A stretch of 64,000 bases of DNA from Henckelia pumila (taxonomy: Eukaryota; Streptophyta; Magnoliopsida; Lamiales; Gesneriaceae), in contig NC_133122.1 of NCBI RefSeq assembly GCF_033568475.1, positions 83,537,442 through 83,601,441 on the forward strand, read 5' to 3'. The translations under genes were made by a program, and so were the position numbers. Below, one piece after another: positions 35,750-47,828 of this stretch. Numbering within the stretch: the first letter of the stretch is position 1; each line of letters begins with the position of its first letter. The notes beneath the pieces were generated by a model. The model was given only the letters and a program-made list of their open reading frames with translations, did no database searches and was not told the DNA's origin.

Positions 35750-35990
35750 TTCTACAACGCTTTTTAAAAAGTGTTGTCATACATGAGGAAAAAAACGCTC
35801 ATAGACAATACTTTTAAAAACGTTGTCTTTGACCTAAAAAAAAGCTAATAGACAACCCTTTTCACTAAAAGCATTGTCTATGATGAATAAAAAATATATA
35901 ACGACAACGCTTTTCACTAAAAGCATTGTCTTTTACAAAAAGACAACCCTTTTTACTAAAAGCGTTGTCTTTAAAGTGTTGTCTTTGTGC
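35750..35990. repeat. CACTA right sub-terminal repeats
   Basis: About eight copies of acaacgcttttt / aaaagcgttgtc and variants (aaaagcattgtc, acaaccctttt), arranged in both orientations before the terminal inverted repeat. Confidence 0.83.
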
Positions 35991-36793
35991 ATTTTTGTTG
36001 TAGTGCGCTCAAGGTAAACTTTTTACCGCTCTTCGACTATTGACTTCTTCTAACTCTGGACTCAACAGATTTCAAACGAATCTGTATGGAGGAAAAATAA
36101 GATCAACAACGACGAAAAAATCCAATAGCCAAAGTTCAACAATTCAAATGGTTCCAAATCCCAAAACTCAAACCGACGGCATAACAGCTATAAATTGATC
36201 AAATCGAAAACACAGACAACAGTATAGCATTGCAAACAACACAAACCAATGCTAAAACATCAATAACAATTCAAATCCAACACATCTCAAAATCCACTTT
36301 TTTCGAAATATTCTTCCAAAAATCATAACAATTCCGAACGACGCTTTATTTCAAAACCGACTGAGAATAATCGATAAGAACTATCTCAAGAACAATATAA
36401 CCGAAACTCAATCGATTCTAAAAACATCCGAAAATAGAAGTATAACTTATCGGAGAAAAACTTACGATAGAACAAAGCTCTCGCTTTCATGATCGCTAAT
36501 CTGCCTTCGAATTAAAATTCTACCGGACGGATCGACCGAAAACTGAAGAAGAAAAGCTTGGAAGAAACGTTGGTGGAAGAGGTCCTTCAATGGTGGTAGA
36601 GGCAATATGGTGAAGGTAGAGGAGTCAAGATATTATATAAAAACTCAAATTTGGCATTTTAGTCCCTGAGAAATTTGTTTGAAAATTACAAATAAAGATC
36701 CTGATAAAAAAACAAATCGGCTCTTTCTTGAAATACTGAAATCTCTGATTAATCTCAAATAAACTCAATTAAGATAATTTCGGGGGCATTACA

Positions 36794-37175
36794 ATTATAC
36801 TCCCTCTCAAAGAAAACTGATTTCGTCCCTCGAAATCGAAATATGGTTCAATTTCAAAAAGAAATGGGGGTAGGGGTAAATATCCAAAAACTTGGAAAGA
36901 ATTCATCTCTCATAATCGATCCAGAAAACCGCTTTGCCTCAAAATCAGACTCTAACCCCCAAATCTCTTCTTAAAAATCTGTAACGGATATCGAACAAGA
37001 CACTGTTACCAACTGGAATCGGTCTATTTCGGAGATGCTTCTTTGTTTTTCGGTTCAAAACTCTGAATCAGTCGTGCTCAAGAAATTCGATAACTCGTCA
37101 AATTCCGCTCTCATCAACTAAAGAACAAAAGAAAACTGGTTTGGGTAATTTCAACAACACGTATTGGCAGTGCTC
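36794..37175 (-). mobile_element. G2' internal 3' remnant
   Basis: The polypurine tract and 3' untranslated sequence resemble 25900-26210 (for example the cgaaatcgaaatatggttc region), with many differences. It ends where the G4 LTR begins (tgtcggcgccc). Confidence 0.7.
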
Positions 37176-38667
37176 AGTCATGTCGGCGCCCAAATTACCT
37201 CGACTCCAATCAGATAAATAAATTATAGGATAGTAGTGAGAGTAGGGATCGTTCCTACAAGGAAAGGTAAATTTAATGTGTCCTAAGTAAACAAAAGGGG
37301 GGTTTTTGAGGATTTTGAGGTTGAACTACTAAAAATTTAAGCAATTAAATATTCAAATTATCACTATCATGCAAGAACTGAAAATTAAATTGGAGAAATC
37401 AATTAAGAGGGACAAGACTTGGTTATCGGTTAACTACACCCTTGATATTCATTCATTCAATCATACGATTCCCTAAATAATAATAATAATCCTATTAAAT
37501 ATTCGATCATTGAAAATCAATATTTCCTGTTTCACCTTAATTTTAGTTAATTAGAGAAAACAGCATTCTAAAATTAAACCCTTTACCAAATAAATTAACC
37601 CAGATAACAGCAATCTAGATTTAAATCTACGTTAAGCAATCAAATCTAGTAAAACTGACGAAACCTAGACAACACAAAACACCTAGTGCGTGTTGTATTT
37701 AGCCTAGTCAATTAAATTGATCCCTACAATTGAATAAATTCAACAGCAGAACGAATATCAAACGTTAGTTTCTTCGCAAATTAGATTATTCAAACAATTA
37801 CGGATTTGAATTCTAATTTAGCTAATAGCTTGCAAAACAAAATCCTAATATTGGCCAATCCTAAAAATCTCGCATACAAACATGAAATAAACCAAATCAA
37901 TTATTTGATAACTTAACAAGAATTAAAAAACACTACGAATTGAATCTCATGAATTGAAATATAATCAATGGTTTTGTCTCCCTCAACCAAGTATAAAAGG
38001 TTTAGCTACAATCGATTTTCATCACCAAATCGAGTAAAAAATTCAAAGGAAAAGAAGATAAACTAGAGAAGAAATTGCATGAACAAAACCTAGCCTTCCA
38101 AGAGAAATTATCTCCACAATCTGGATAATAAAATCTCTCTAAAACGGAAAATTACAAGCTTAATAAAGCCTAGAGTCTAAAATAACAAAGTTTTCCAACA
38201 AATATAAATTTTTTTCCCGGATAGCGATCGCTCCGCCTCGATCGGCAACATCTTGCGGATCTGAGGCGAGCCAAAAATCCCTAACCACTACTTGCCATTC
38301 AAAACACATGCGCCGCTCGATCGGTAACATCCTGCGGATCGAGCGGCTAAAAAATTCCTAAGGTCTACTGTTTTCATCAAGAAGGCGCGCCGCTCAGATC
38401 GGTTAAAGAACTGCGGGATCGAGCGGCTGCTGAAAAGATCTTCAGAAATTCCATCCAGCACTTCCATGCCCATCCAAAGCTCCCGTCCTAGTCCGCCAAA
38501 ATATGCGACCTAAAACCACAAAAAAAAAATGAGTAACCAGATCATGCAAACACGAAAAATGCAATACGTAATAATAAATGCCAACAATAAAACATGTAAA
38601 CAAATGCAAAACGACAACAAAATGACACCTAACAAATGCAATTAAAAACATAACTATTCAAACTCCC
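37176..38667 (-). mobile_element. Probable G4 3' LTR
   Basis: Bounded at low coordinate by TGTCGGCGCCCAAATTACC and at high coordinate by plus-strand aactcccccacacttaa, a polypurine tract on the minus strand. A/T-rich, about 1.5 kb. Three palindromic units of the CGCTCGATCGG type lie at about 38226-38430. The right edge is an estimate because no second LTR is in the window. Confidence 0.55.
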
Positions 38668-41640
38668 CCACACTTAACCCTTGCTTTCCCTCGAGTAAGT
38701 CATGGCCAAAACAAAATGAAAAAGAAAACAAACACATAAGTAAGGAGAATAATGCAATAATATAGCCTCAGCAGAAATCTAAATTTATATTTAAAACAAG
38801 TTCAGAGCTACTCTCAATTCAATCCCATGATAGCACCTTCAGTTCGAATGCGAACGTTCGTGTGTGTGACATGTTTCCCCAGCTACACTATAACTTCAAA
38901 AGACAAAGGTTTTAAGACTGTTCGCCGACCTATAACAATTCAGTTGTAAGCCTCACCATCAAGAACTCGTTTCCTCCCAAAAATCTTTCAACACAACACA
39001 ACTGCCTTGAGAATAATTACGCACCGTCAGATTTTGCACCCCGACATTTTAAAAAGTTCCAATAATTACCCGCACATACTTAGCTAAAACTTGATAGGAT
39101 TCGAGATTTCCCAATCCCCTCGTCTATAGCCTAGATGAAAAACTTACAATTCCATTAGGTCCGCAAACTTAGCTATGAAATAATGAATATAATTTCATTC
39201 ATATTTCAAGCCCGGATTGAATTGTTATATTATTTTGTCAAAATGAATAACCCCATGTAATCCGCATACTTAGCCATAAACAAGATGAATAGGATTTCAA
39301 AAATCTCGCTCGCAACCCGGATGGAGTTAATTGGTTTTCAAAAAATTTGTTTCTCTTTTTCATAAAACAAAAAATTTTAAGGTGCGCCCAAAAAACTGTA
39401 TGCCATATCAAAAAATCAAGATTCAAGCACTATCAAATTCCACATACACCTATTATCGTGGAATGGTCCAACAGCCATCCACAAAATCTAATACATCACT
39501 ACACTTCACTGGTTAAACATGTGTGCTTAAAGATATTCAACAATCAACCTACGGTTTCTCATATCCCATCAAGAGTAAATTTTTTTTCTCAAAAAATCAT
39601 AATTTTTCAACTATCTCATCATAGACAGATAACTCATCCTCAACTTATACATTTTGACAACATAAACAACAACAATACAATACGATGCATAACAACACAA
39701 GAAAATTTCAATACAAATAAAGGAAACAAAATGCAAACAATGCAACCCCCCCCCCCCCCCCCACCCACACACACACTCAACCTAATCATTGTCCTCAATG
39801 CATTACAAGACAAAATATGAACAAACAACTAAACAGAATGAGATGTGACAAATGAAAATGGAACTCCCCTGGTTTAATGGCCGGCGGCGTGATCCTCTTC
39901 AGCCTCCGGATGAAGGACAGGAGCGGCATACTAGAATGGAAAAGGCGGCGGATATGGCAGAGCAGCCGGAACGGCATTTGGATCAAGACCAAAGTGCAAT
40001 GTGAGATTTCGCAAAAAAGCATCCACCGCTTGCGAATTATGAGCCGCCACCGCATTATATGCATCCTGATGATGGGCGTAGGCAGTGAGTTCATGGATGG
40101 CAATCGTCTTGAGAGCGACGAGGAGGTGGAGGTGGCCTTGGCAGGGCTGGCGGTTGTTGAAAGTGGTCGTCCCTCATAAAATGCTTAACACGATACGCCC
40201 TCTTGGCTTCGATAAAAGCGGGAGTCGAGTGGTCGCTGATGCTGCAACCACTCTTCATCATTACGAATAGCAACTCCGGCGCATATGCATAGAAAAGAGA
40301 TGATCATGGGAAAGTAGGAGACCCACTGTGACATTATGGATCGACCGGTGGATCTCATTATGGATGACGCGCCCCACATTGATTGGTGCTCCTATATCAA
40401 GCGCATAAAGGAGGATAGCGCGCTCAAGATTTACCTCGCTTGAATGTAATATCAAACATCAGACGCCGATTCACAAAAGCATACCAAGAAGCAGGAAGCA
40501 CACGTAGGAAACGCTCTTTGAAGTTCATGACGGAAACTGGATCAACCCATGTAGCAGCAGGGTATGCCAGTTGTTCAAGCACTCATCCAAATCCGGATCG
40601 GCTTGCAGGCTTTGATAGAGAGAATCGTCTACCTCCGGTATTTCATACAAAGCATTCAACTCATGGGGCAAAACAGAAATCAGTTTTCCCTCCTAACAAC
40701 CGCCTTGCTATCCGTCCTTTCTGCTGCATTCGCATAAAATTCACGAACAATTGGTAACTACAGTTGGAGGAGGTGGCTCGCAGGAATTTTCTCCAAACCC
40801 CGCTCGTGAATAGTCCCAAAACAATATCAGGTATAGCCTAAAATCTAACTCAAAGCCCCTCGTTCAGGAATGGGGGGGTGAACGATTTACCTTGGCGGTG
40901 ATTGTAACGATCACGGAGCGGGCGTCAGTGACAAAGAGCCCGCGTGGATTCGGCATAAGAGCGATCGGCGGGCTCGAGGAAAGAATGACTCGCCTTGAAA
41001 CGCGGGTTATCGTTTAGGTCCCATAGAAAAGTAAGAAGATGATGCAATTAGTTAAAAAAAGTAAGCAAATTCGATCGAACACCTGACATGCGACAAAATA
41101 TCCGGTGCCTACTCCTTGAAGAAACGTGAGATACACCCTGTGCGCGAAGAACGAAAAAAAGGTCCGGTAGAAGGTGCCTGAGAGAAGTCCCTGCGGATTA
41201 AAAGAAAAGAAACAAAGAATTAAAGGAGGGAAATTGGTAGAAAGGATTATTTGGGGGGGGATTTAGGGATTTAGAAGATAGGAAAAGAGAGAATGAGAGA
41301 GGGAAAGGGGAATTCTGCATTTAACTATAGCGGTATAAAAAGGCCGTTCGCTCGATCGGCAAGATGTTGCGGAATCGAGCGACAACAAGAAGTGCCCAAC
41401 TCACATGCCCGAACAAAAGCGGCTCTCGCTCGATCGGCAAGATATTGCGGATCGAGCGGAGAACGTAAAAGAACCAACTTACTGTCTCGAATTAAAAGAG
41501 CGCTCGCTCGATCGGGCAAGATGTTGCCCGATTCGATTGCGAGCCAAAAAAAAAAAAGAAAATATTTTTTGGCTTTTTCCAAAAATTTTTCCGAAAAAAA
41601 TTAAAATTAAAAACAAAAAGAAATCAAAATAAATAAGAAC
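38668..41640 (-). mobile_element. G4 internal 3' region, non-coding or decayed
   Basis: This lies between pol and the LTR, as in Athila-like elements that have a long 3' region. At 40261-40455 the minus strand reads NLERAILLYALDIGAPINVG followed by RVIHNEI, resembling the so-called putative plant transposon protein domain common in such elements; frames are broken on both sides. A C-run (from 39747) and (CA) stretch are at 39747-39776. Three palindromic units recur at 41343-41545. Confidence 0.55.
39747..39776. repeat. Poly-C / CA low-complexity tract
   Basis: A run of about 18 C followed by ccacccacacacaca. Confidence 0.9.
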
Positions 41641-44600
41641 GAGCAAAAACATAAAGGGAAAGAAGAAACACTGGGTTGCCTCCCAGTCAGCGCTAAATTT
41701 GCCAGTCAGTCTATAACTTGACTGCATGCCACGATTTTAGTCGACATTGTAGGTGGATATCAAGAGTGTTATCATGCTGTCCGCTTTCTCCGACATGTTC
41801 TTGGACTCCTTCATAATAGTGTTAAAGTTCGGGTGGTCATTCAACCTTGAATGTTTTGGATGTGTCAAAGCTTTGAATTTTCAGACTGCAACCATGAGGA
41901 AAAAACATTAGTTACAACAAACGGTCCATTCCAACGCGGAATGTATCGTTACCTGGAAACAACGAAGTCCGGGGAATGATAGAGCCAAACTTTCTGACCG
42001 ACTTCGAGAGTGACCGTCTAGAGATCATCTTGTTTTATTCGGCGTGGAAGGCCTTTGTTTTGTCCTTGTAAATCTTGGAGCTGGCATAGGCATCAGTTGC
42101 GGATCTCTTCCCAATTCTTGCAACTGACAGCTTTCCGGTGCTCGCCACTCTCATCCATACTGCATGTTTTAAAGTTTTTTGTTATAGCCCAATAGGAATA
42201 GGCTCTATGCTCGCAATTCCACCGGCAGATGAACAAGTTTTTCCAAAAAATTGAGACGATATGGAGGACATTCCAATCGGTGTCTTGGAATGCGGTCCTA
42301 TAACTCCACAAGACATCATCCAAAAGCAAGCTCCAATCCTTTCTAGTAGGATTCGACACGGTCTGTTCAAGGATAATATTTGATCTCTCTGTTCGAAACC
42401 TCAGCTTGAATGTTGGATATGTGGATGATATGCGGTTGGAGTTCCTGTGCATCACATGGTACTTTTTAAGCATAACACGCCACAAGTTCGGTTGCAGAAG
42501 TGTGTATCCTCTAATTCACTGATGAGAGCTTCTCGGAATTTTCAAACCTAGAGAAAAGGTTATGCTTAGATAAATTCTGCAACAACTTGAGTAATCGTCA
42601 GAGTACGGGTGGCCTTTTGCTTCCAAACCATTTCGAGACATTGTCCACAACGAGTAATATATAGATAGAAACCCATATGAACTTGGAAAAGGTCCCATGA
42701 AGTCGATGCCCCAAACAACAAAGGATCTCACAAACTAGAATAGGGTTGTTGGGGCATCTCCTTTCGGTTGGGAGATGTTACCTGTTCTTTTTGGCATTTG
42801 AAGCGCACGACTTACTGAACAGGTATGCGATCTAGAAATAAGGAAGGCCAAAAAAATCTGCTGTCCAACACCGTCCTTGATGTCCTTTTTGCTCCAAAGT
42901 GGCCACCACATGCATAAGAATGGACAAAATGTGAGGTATAGGGATTACCTCGCTCGCGGGTACACATCGTCGTGATGACGTGATTTACGCGCAGTTGTTT
43001 TCCCAAGTATGGATCATCCCACACATAATACATTCGGCATCCGCTCCTCACCCTTTGTCCCTTTTGCGCCCTTGAAAATTCAGAGGGGAAAGGAACCCAT
43101 TTAGTAAACCTAAATAATTCACAATGTTTGCGTACCAGGGTAATTCGGGGCGCTTGCTGAAAATAATTGGCTCAATCAGGAAATTCTTCTCGCAAATTCA
43201 GCTCCTCATCAACAAATTGAACTAGGCGACTCAAGTGGTCAGTGACTTGATTCTCGGTCCCTCTTTTGTCTTTGATTTCTATTCTACATACAAATTTCAC
43301 CTCCAATAAAGTAGTATCCATGGTTCTCTAGCCTTGGATTTGCCTCCTTCTTCGCCATCAAAAAAAAAAAAAACGAGGAGATGCATGATCAGAGTAAAAC
43401 AATAACTTTTAGTACCAAGTAAATAAGAGCGAAATTTTTCGTAATGCAAATACCATAGCTAAAAATTCTCCTTTTTAGTTGGTGGAGTAGTTTTCAGTTG
43501 GGCATCAGGATAGCGCGAAGCCATAGTATATAATAGCATGTTGATGCTTTCCGCAACTTTTTGTCCTAAAACAGCACCAACTGACATATTCACTGGCAAT
43601 CACACATTGATCTCGAATGGCTTGCTCCCAATCCGGTGGCTGGTGGATTATTGGTGCAGATGTCAAGGAATCTTTGAGTTGATCAAAAGATGTTTGTGAA
43701 TGGTGCAATCAAACTCAAACGGAACAACTTTTTGCAACAGCTTTGCACATGGGGATGCTAACTCTTGGCGAAGTCCTGAATGTATCTCCTGTAGTAACCT
43801 GCAAGGCCAAGAAAAGAACTCAATTCCCGCACACAATGTGGGATAAGGTAGAGACTGAATGATATCGATTTTAGCCTTATCGACCTCTATACCCATTGAG
43901 ATGAAACGTACATGTCCACAATACAGACACTTGGACTAACCATATAATGACTTTTTTCAGAATTTAAAACCAAGTTGGTTTCCGACACACCTTTTTAAGA
44001 CAAAGTCCAAGGTTAGATAGACAATTTTCGAATGAATCACCATAGACAGTAAAATCATCCATGAAAACTTCTAAGAATATGCTCAATGAAGTCCGAAAAA
44101 ATACTAACCATACACCCGTTGGAAAAGTGGCCGGTGCATTGCAAAGTCCAAAGGGCATCCTAACGATATGCAAAGGTTGCGCAAACGGGCATTGTGAATG
44201 TCGTCTTTTCTTGATCCTCTAGCGCAATAGCAATCTAAAAATAACCAGAAATACCCATCAAGAAAACAATAATAAGGATGGAATGCTAAACGTTCAATCA
44301 TTTTTGATCAATAAATGGCAAAGGAAAGTGATCCTTTTGTTTCCACGCATTTAACTTCCTATAATCTAGTACAAACCCACCACCCGTTTTGAATGCGAGT
44401 GGGAAAAAAAAAAAAAACCAATTCATCCTCCTTTTTTTTTCACCACAGTTAGCCCAGTTTACTTGGGTACCAACTTGTACTGGGCTTACCCACTGATCTA
44501 TCAGAAATTGGGTTAGGATGACTCCAACTTCGAAGTAGTTTCAAAATTTCAGCCTTGACCACCTCCATCATTGGTGGATTCAACTTCTCCTGCGGTTGAC

Positions 44601-45430
44601 GTGAGGGGCTTTTGCTCCATCCTCCATAAAAATGCGGATGCATGGCATGTGGACGTGGGGCTAATTCGCTTGATGTCTGGCTATAGGTCCACTGCTATAG
44701 CAGTCCTAGTGCTCCTGTAAGTACCTTGACCAGTTGTGTCCTCTTGGTCGGCTTCCAAACTATTGGATATTATGACTTGTAATGTTTCTATCCTTCACCA
44801 AGAAAAACATCCTTAAGATGGGTTTGAAGTGTCTTTAGTTCAGAACCACGCTGTGCCGTGCCAAATAGATGGAAACGCGCCTAGTGTTAGAGATTTGTAA
44901 AGATATGTAAGTAGATATTTCCTGACTGAGGTAGCTCAGGAGAACTATTCAGAATTTCCCCTCAATCTCCTGTCACTTTCCTCACTGAATCCAATTTCAT
45001 CATGTCTGCTGAATGGCCAATAAAAAGCCACCTCTAGATCAGCTTTTCCTGCATGCTCACAATAATCTTTGTCCAAGTAATCCACAATATCACAAAAAAC
45101 ACACAATCATTCACTATCAGGAAATTTCATAGCATCATACATTTTAAATTTCACAACCTCGCCATCAAATTCATAGTAAATGAGCCACTGTTGAACATAA
45201 AATTTTAGTCATGGACGTCTACAGAATGGTCTGCCTAACAAAAAAGGACTATTATGATCACCGTTTTCCCATGTCTAGCACATAAAAATCTGCAGGAAAC
45301 ACTAATTCATTTACTTGCACTAACACATCCTCCACTACTCCCCTAGGGGTAATGCATTAGACCTATCCGCTAACTGAATAACAATCCAGTTTTGTTCAAT
45401 GACCAAGTTTCAAGGACGCATAGATAGAAT
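41641..45430 (-). pseudogene. G4 Athila/Tat-like Ty3/gypsy pol, fragmented by many indels
   Basis: Reading the minus strand from right to left: protease remnant (VLVQVNELVFPADFYVLDM, about 45270-45330); start of reverse transcriptase (EKLNPPMMEVVKAEILKLL, about 44550); its core at 43964-44173 (RMPFGLCNAPATFPTGVWL and VFMDDFTVYGDSFENCLSNL, keeping the catalytic FMDD); primer-grip to RNase H pieces (43500-43900); integrase finger (YACGGHFGAKRT, about 42890) and core (FVVWGIDFMGPFPSSYG, about 42700); and the C-terminal RKDWSLLLDDVLWSYRTAF. The order and wording fit Athila/Tat non-chromoviruses. The frame changes every 60-250 bp, so nothing is translatable. Gag and the 5' LTR are missing beyond the N gap. 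Confidence 0.85.
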
Positions 45431-45450
45431 ATGGCATAACATTGATTGAT

Positions 45451-45550
45451 NNNNNNNNNNNNNNNNNNNNNNNNNNNNNNNNNNNNNNNNNNNNNNNNNN
45501 NNNNNNNNNNNNNNNNNNNNNNNNNNNNNNNNNNNNNNNNNNNNNNNNNN
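45451..45550. other. Assembly gap (100 N)
   Basis: A run of exactly 100 N, the usual scaffold gap of unknown size. The G4 protease ends just left of it; low-copy sequence starts right of it. Open frames drawn through it are meaningless. Confidence 0.99.
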
Positions 45551-45804
45551 CGTGTCCACTCTTTTTTCTCTTGCTTCTCCTGTGGGGCCCGCAGTATCAG
45601 CAAGTTGTCGTGCCAACCAAACCTTATCTCCCACGCTGTTCCATCAATCGCTTTCCTCCAATCACAGCCGTCCATCTCCTTTGATCTCGTCAAACTCGTT
45701 GACATGAAATCCTACTCGCGTAATAGCCGCGTGAGCTGCAGTCGCTCCGTGGCCTAGGTTCTTTGCTTTTCACCTGGTTGGTTAGGTATCTACACGTTTT
45801 AACG

Positions 45805-45854
45805 GTTATTATTATTATTATTATTATTATTAATTAATTAATTAATTAATTAAT
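45805..45854. repeat. (ATT)n/(TTAA)n microsatellite
   Basis: About nine ATT units followed by about six TAAT units. Confidence 0.95.
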
Positions 45855-46695
45855 GTTTATCCAACAGATAATCTCTCTTACGTTCGTCTCATATAAAATT
45901 TTATATTAAATTAATTTTTTTGAGTGATGTACTATAATAATCGGCGGGGTTAAATTCTTGCATTGGTTATCAAATATTTTTGTACAAATTGAAGTATTGA
46001 AGTAGTATTATTTTATAAATATGATAAAATACAACTTTATATTTTTCAATAATAATTACTTAATACAGATATATTATTTTCTTGGATTTAATTATTAATT
46101 ATCACATCAAACCAGTCAAATGTAATTACCTAAGATTCACATTTGAGGTACGGAAGTTGAGCTCCCCAAATTACTCTACAAAACATAGATACTTGTAATC
46201 TTTAATACAATAACATCGATTATTGATAATGTAATAAAAAAATGTAGTATTATCCAGATAATAACAACAACGAAGTCTCAATTGAAAGTCTATTACCGCA
46301 AAGCTTGAATAAAAAGTCGAACTAGATTAAAAAACTTTGAATTCAAAGTCTTAGTCAGCTAAATCACACCCAAAAAATAATCTTTTTTTTTTTTCGTTGT
46401 GGCTATTTTTAGCTTAACGAAAATCGATTCAAATAAACTATTTCGAGTAAAAATAAAAATAATATGAATATCATTCGACTCAATCCGACCTATCTTTATT
46501 TATGATATTATATCAATCAACTATACAAGTGCTAGTTGTGATCATAAAACAACTACTAACTAACAAATATATCAATTCATTCTGTGAAAATGAAACCTGT
46601 AAAATAATTAAATTTCATAAATCGTCAATGCAAATAAATGTTATCACAAATAAACAATGAAAAAAAAAACACAACCAATTTTTCATAGACTCTCT

Positions 46696-47000
46696 CAGTG
46701 TCGTATTTGAGATTTTCTTGGTCTGAAATGAATTTTTTGAACATAAGTCCCCTTAAAATGAACTATGATTTTATCAATTAAAACTATGTACAAAATATAA
46801 AATAAAACATACGAATTTTAGGAGTTATTATTTTAATATAGTACTCAAAAAATTGGAACATTCAAAATTTAATGTGATTTTAAACCTAACAATACCTTTA
46901 TATATCCATATATAATAATAGAACTGATTTATTTGGGCCCCCTCTAATCTTGGGTCCTGAAGCGAGTGGCTTCATCAGATTGTGCTCAAGTCCAGCATTG
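46696..47000. mobile_element. Probable hAT-type MITE (305 bp)
   Basis: The ends CAGTGTCGTATTTGAG and, as reverse complement, CAATGCTGGACTTGAG form imperfect terminal inverted repeats. The flanks gactctct (46688-46695) and gactatct (47001-47008) agree at 7 of 8 positions, the hAT target length. No coding capacity; likely old. Confidence 0.65.
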
Positions 47001-47828
47001 GACTATCTGGGCTTCAACCACGAATAAATGACTCGAGAAGAAATATCACTTTTTTACAACATATATGGATCAGATCGACCTGTTTACCGAAATTATTTAA
47101 AAAATTAAGTAATTATATTTGAAACGATCTCATAAATTTATTTTCGCGAAACGAAGTGACCTGACGCATATTTATAACGAAAAATATATTTTTCATGAGT
47201 TAGGTTGATTCAAAAAACCGATCTCGCAAAATTTACCAATGAAATAATCTCACGGACTTTTTTGTTTAAATAAATTTTAAAATATTAAAAGTTAATAAAA
47301 TATTTTTATAATACCAATGAAAATTTAAAATCTAATAAGCATTATATTTGAAAGTCAATGTATATTTTTAATATATACTTTTTAACAAACACTCTTAAAT
47401 CTCATTTAATTGTACATTTACGAAAACCAAATAATAGGACAACCAACACCCCATCAAATTCAAACAATAATTAATATACTATGAAACAATATCGCGTGGA
47501 CTTTTTCCCCTTTGACATTTACAAATGTCAACGCACCAAACGAGGCGATTCGCAAAACCGGTTTGCGTCAAGTGTCCCCGAAACACAGAAAGATCCCATG
47601 CATCTTCTAGATATGCAAATCTGGACCGTCCAAATTGCTCTCTATGTCTGAAAGATAAAGCAAAACCCTGCCAAGGCTTTAAGACTTTCCCTCTCTCTTC
47701 CTCTCCATAAAACGAAAACCATCATAGTTTCGATTTTCCACTCATTTCCCAAATCTCTTCCCTTCTCTCTCTTATCTCCAAAAGTCAGCGTTTTTTTTTT
47801 TAATACAAGAAAAACAAAGAAATAGAGG

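Larger units (their letters stand above)
28974..36005 (+). mobile_element. Non-autonomous CACTA (CMC/EnSpm) transposon with captured gene fragments
   Basis: It is 7032 bp, beginning CACTACAAGAAAAACGG and ending in a sequence whose complement is CACTACAACAAAAATGC. The 3-bp target duplication CGC flanks it (28971-28973, 36006-36008). Both ends carry sub-terminal repeats. No TNP2-type transposase frame is visible. The interior holds exon-like pieces of a WD40 protein, a mitochondrial carrier and a dirigent protein, all on the minus strand and separated by A/T-rich intron-like sequence. The rest (29270-29800, 30000-33240, 34550-35700) shows short broken frames that I do not recognise. It would need transposase from another element. 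Orientation is arbitrary. Confidence 0.93.
27730..36793 (-). mobile_element. G2' LTR (diverged G2 relative), split by a CACTA element
   Basis: The low edge is TGTGAGACCTCG (27730). The high edge is ggcattaca (36785-36793), i.e. TGTAATGCC on the minus strand, next to a purine tract on that strand (plus tatactccctctcaa). Removing 28974-36005 and one target-site copy leaves ~2.0 kb, the G2 length. The sequence is clearly diverged from G2 but collinear, with three CGCTCGATCGGT-type palindromes (27838-28018). No primer-binding site is seen to the left, so it looks like a 3' or solo-type LTR. Confidence 0.82.
45551..47828. other. Intergenic region upstream of the WRKY gene
   Basis: Mostly A/T-rich with no coding region. 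It holds a microsatellite (45805-45854), a hAT-type MITE (46696-47000) and a pyrimidine-rich 5' UTR-like stretch just before 47829 (tttccctctctcttcctctcc, about 47690). Confidence 0.7.

Noticed and set aside
45370-45757. Four frames running through position 45451-45550
   Set aside because: They are open only because N bases contain no stop codons.
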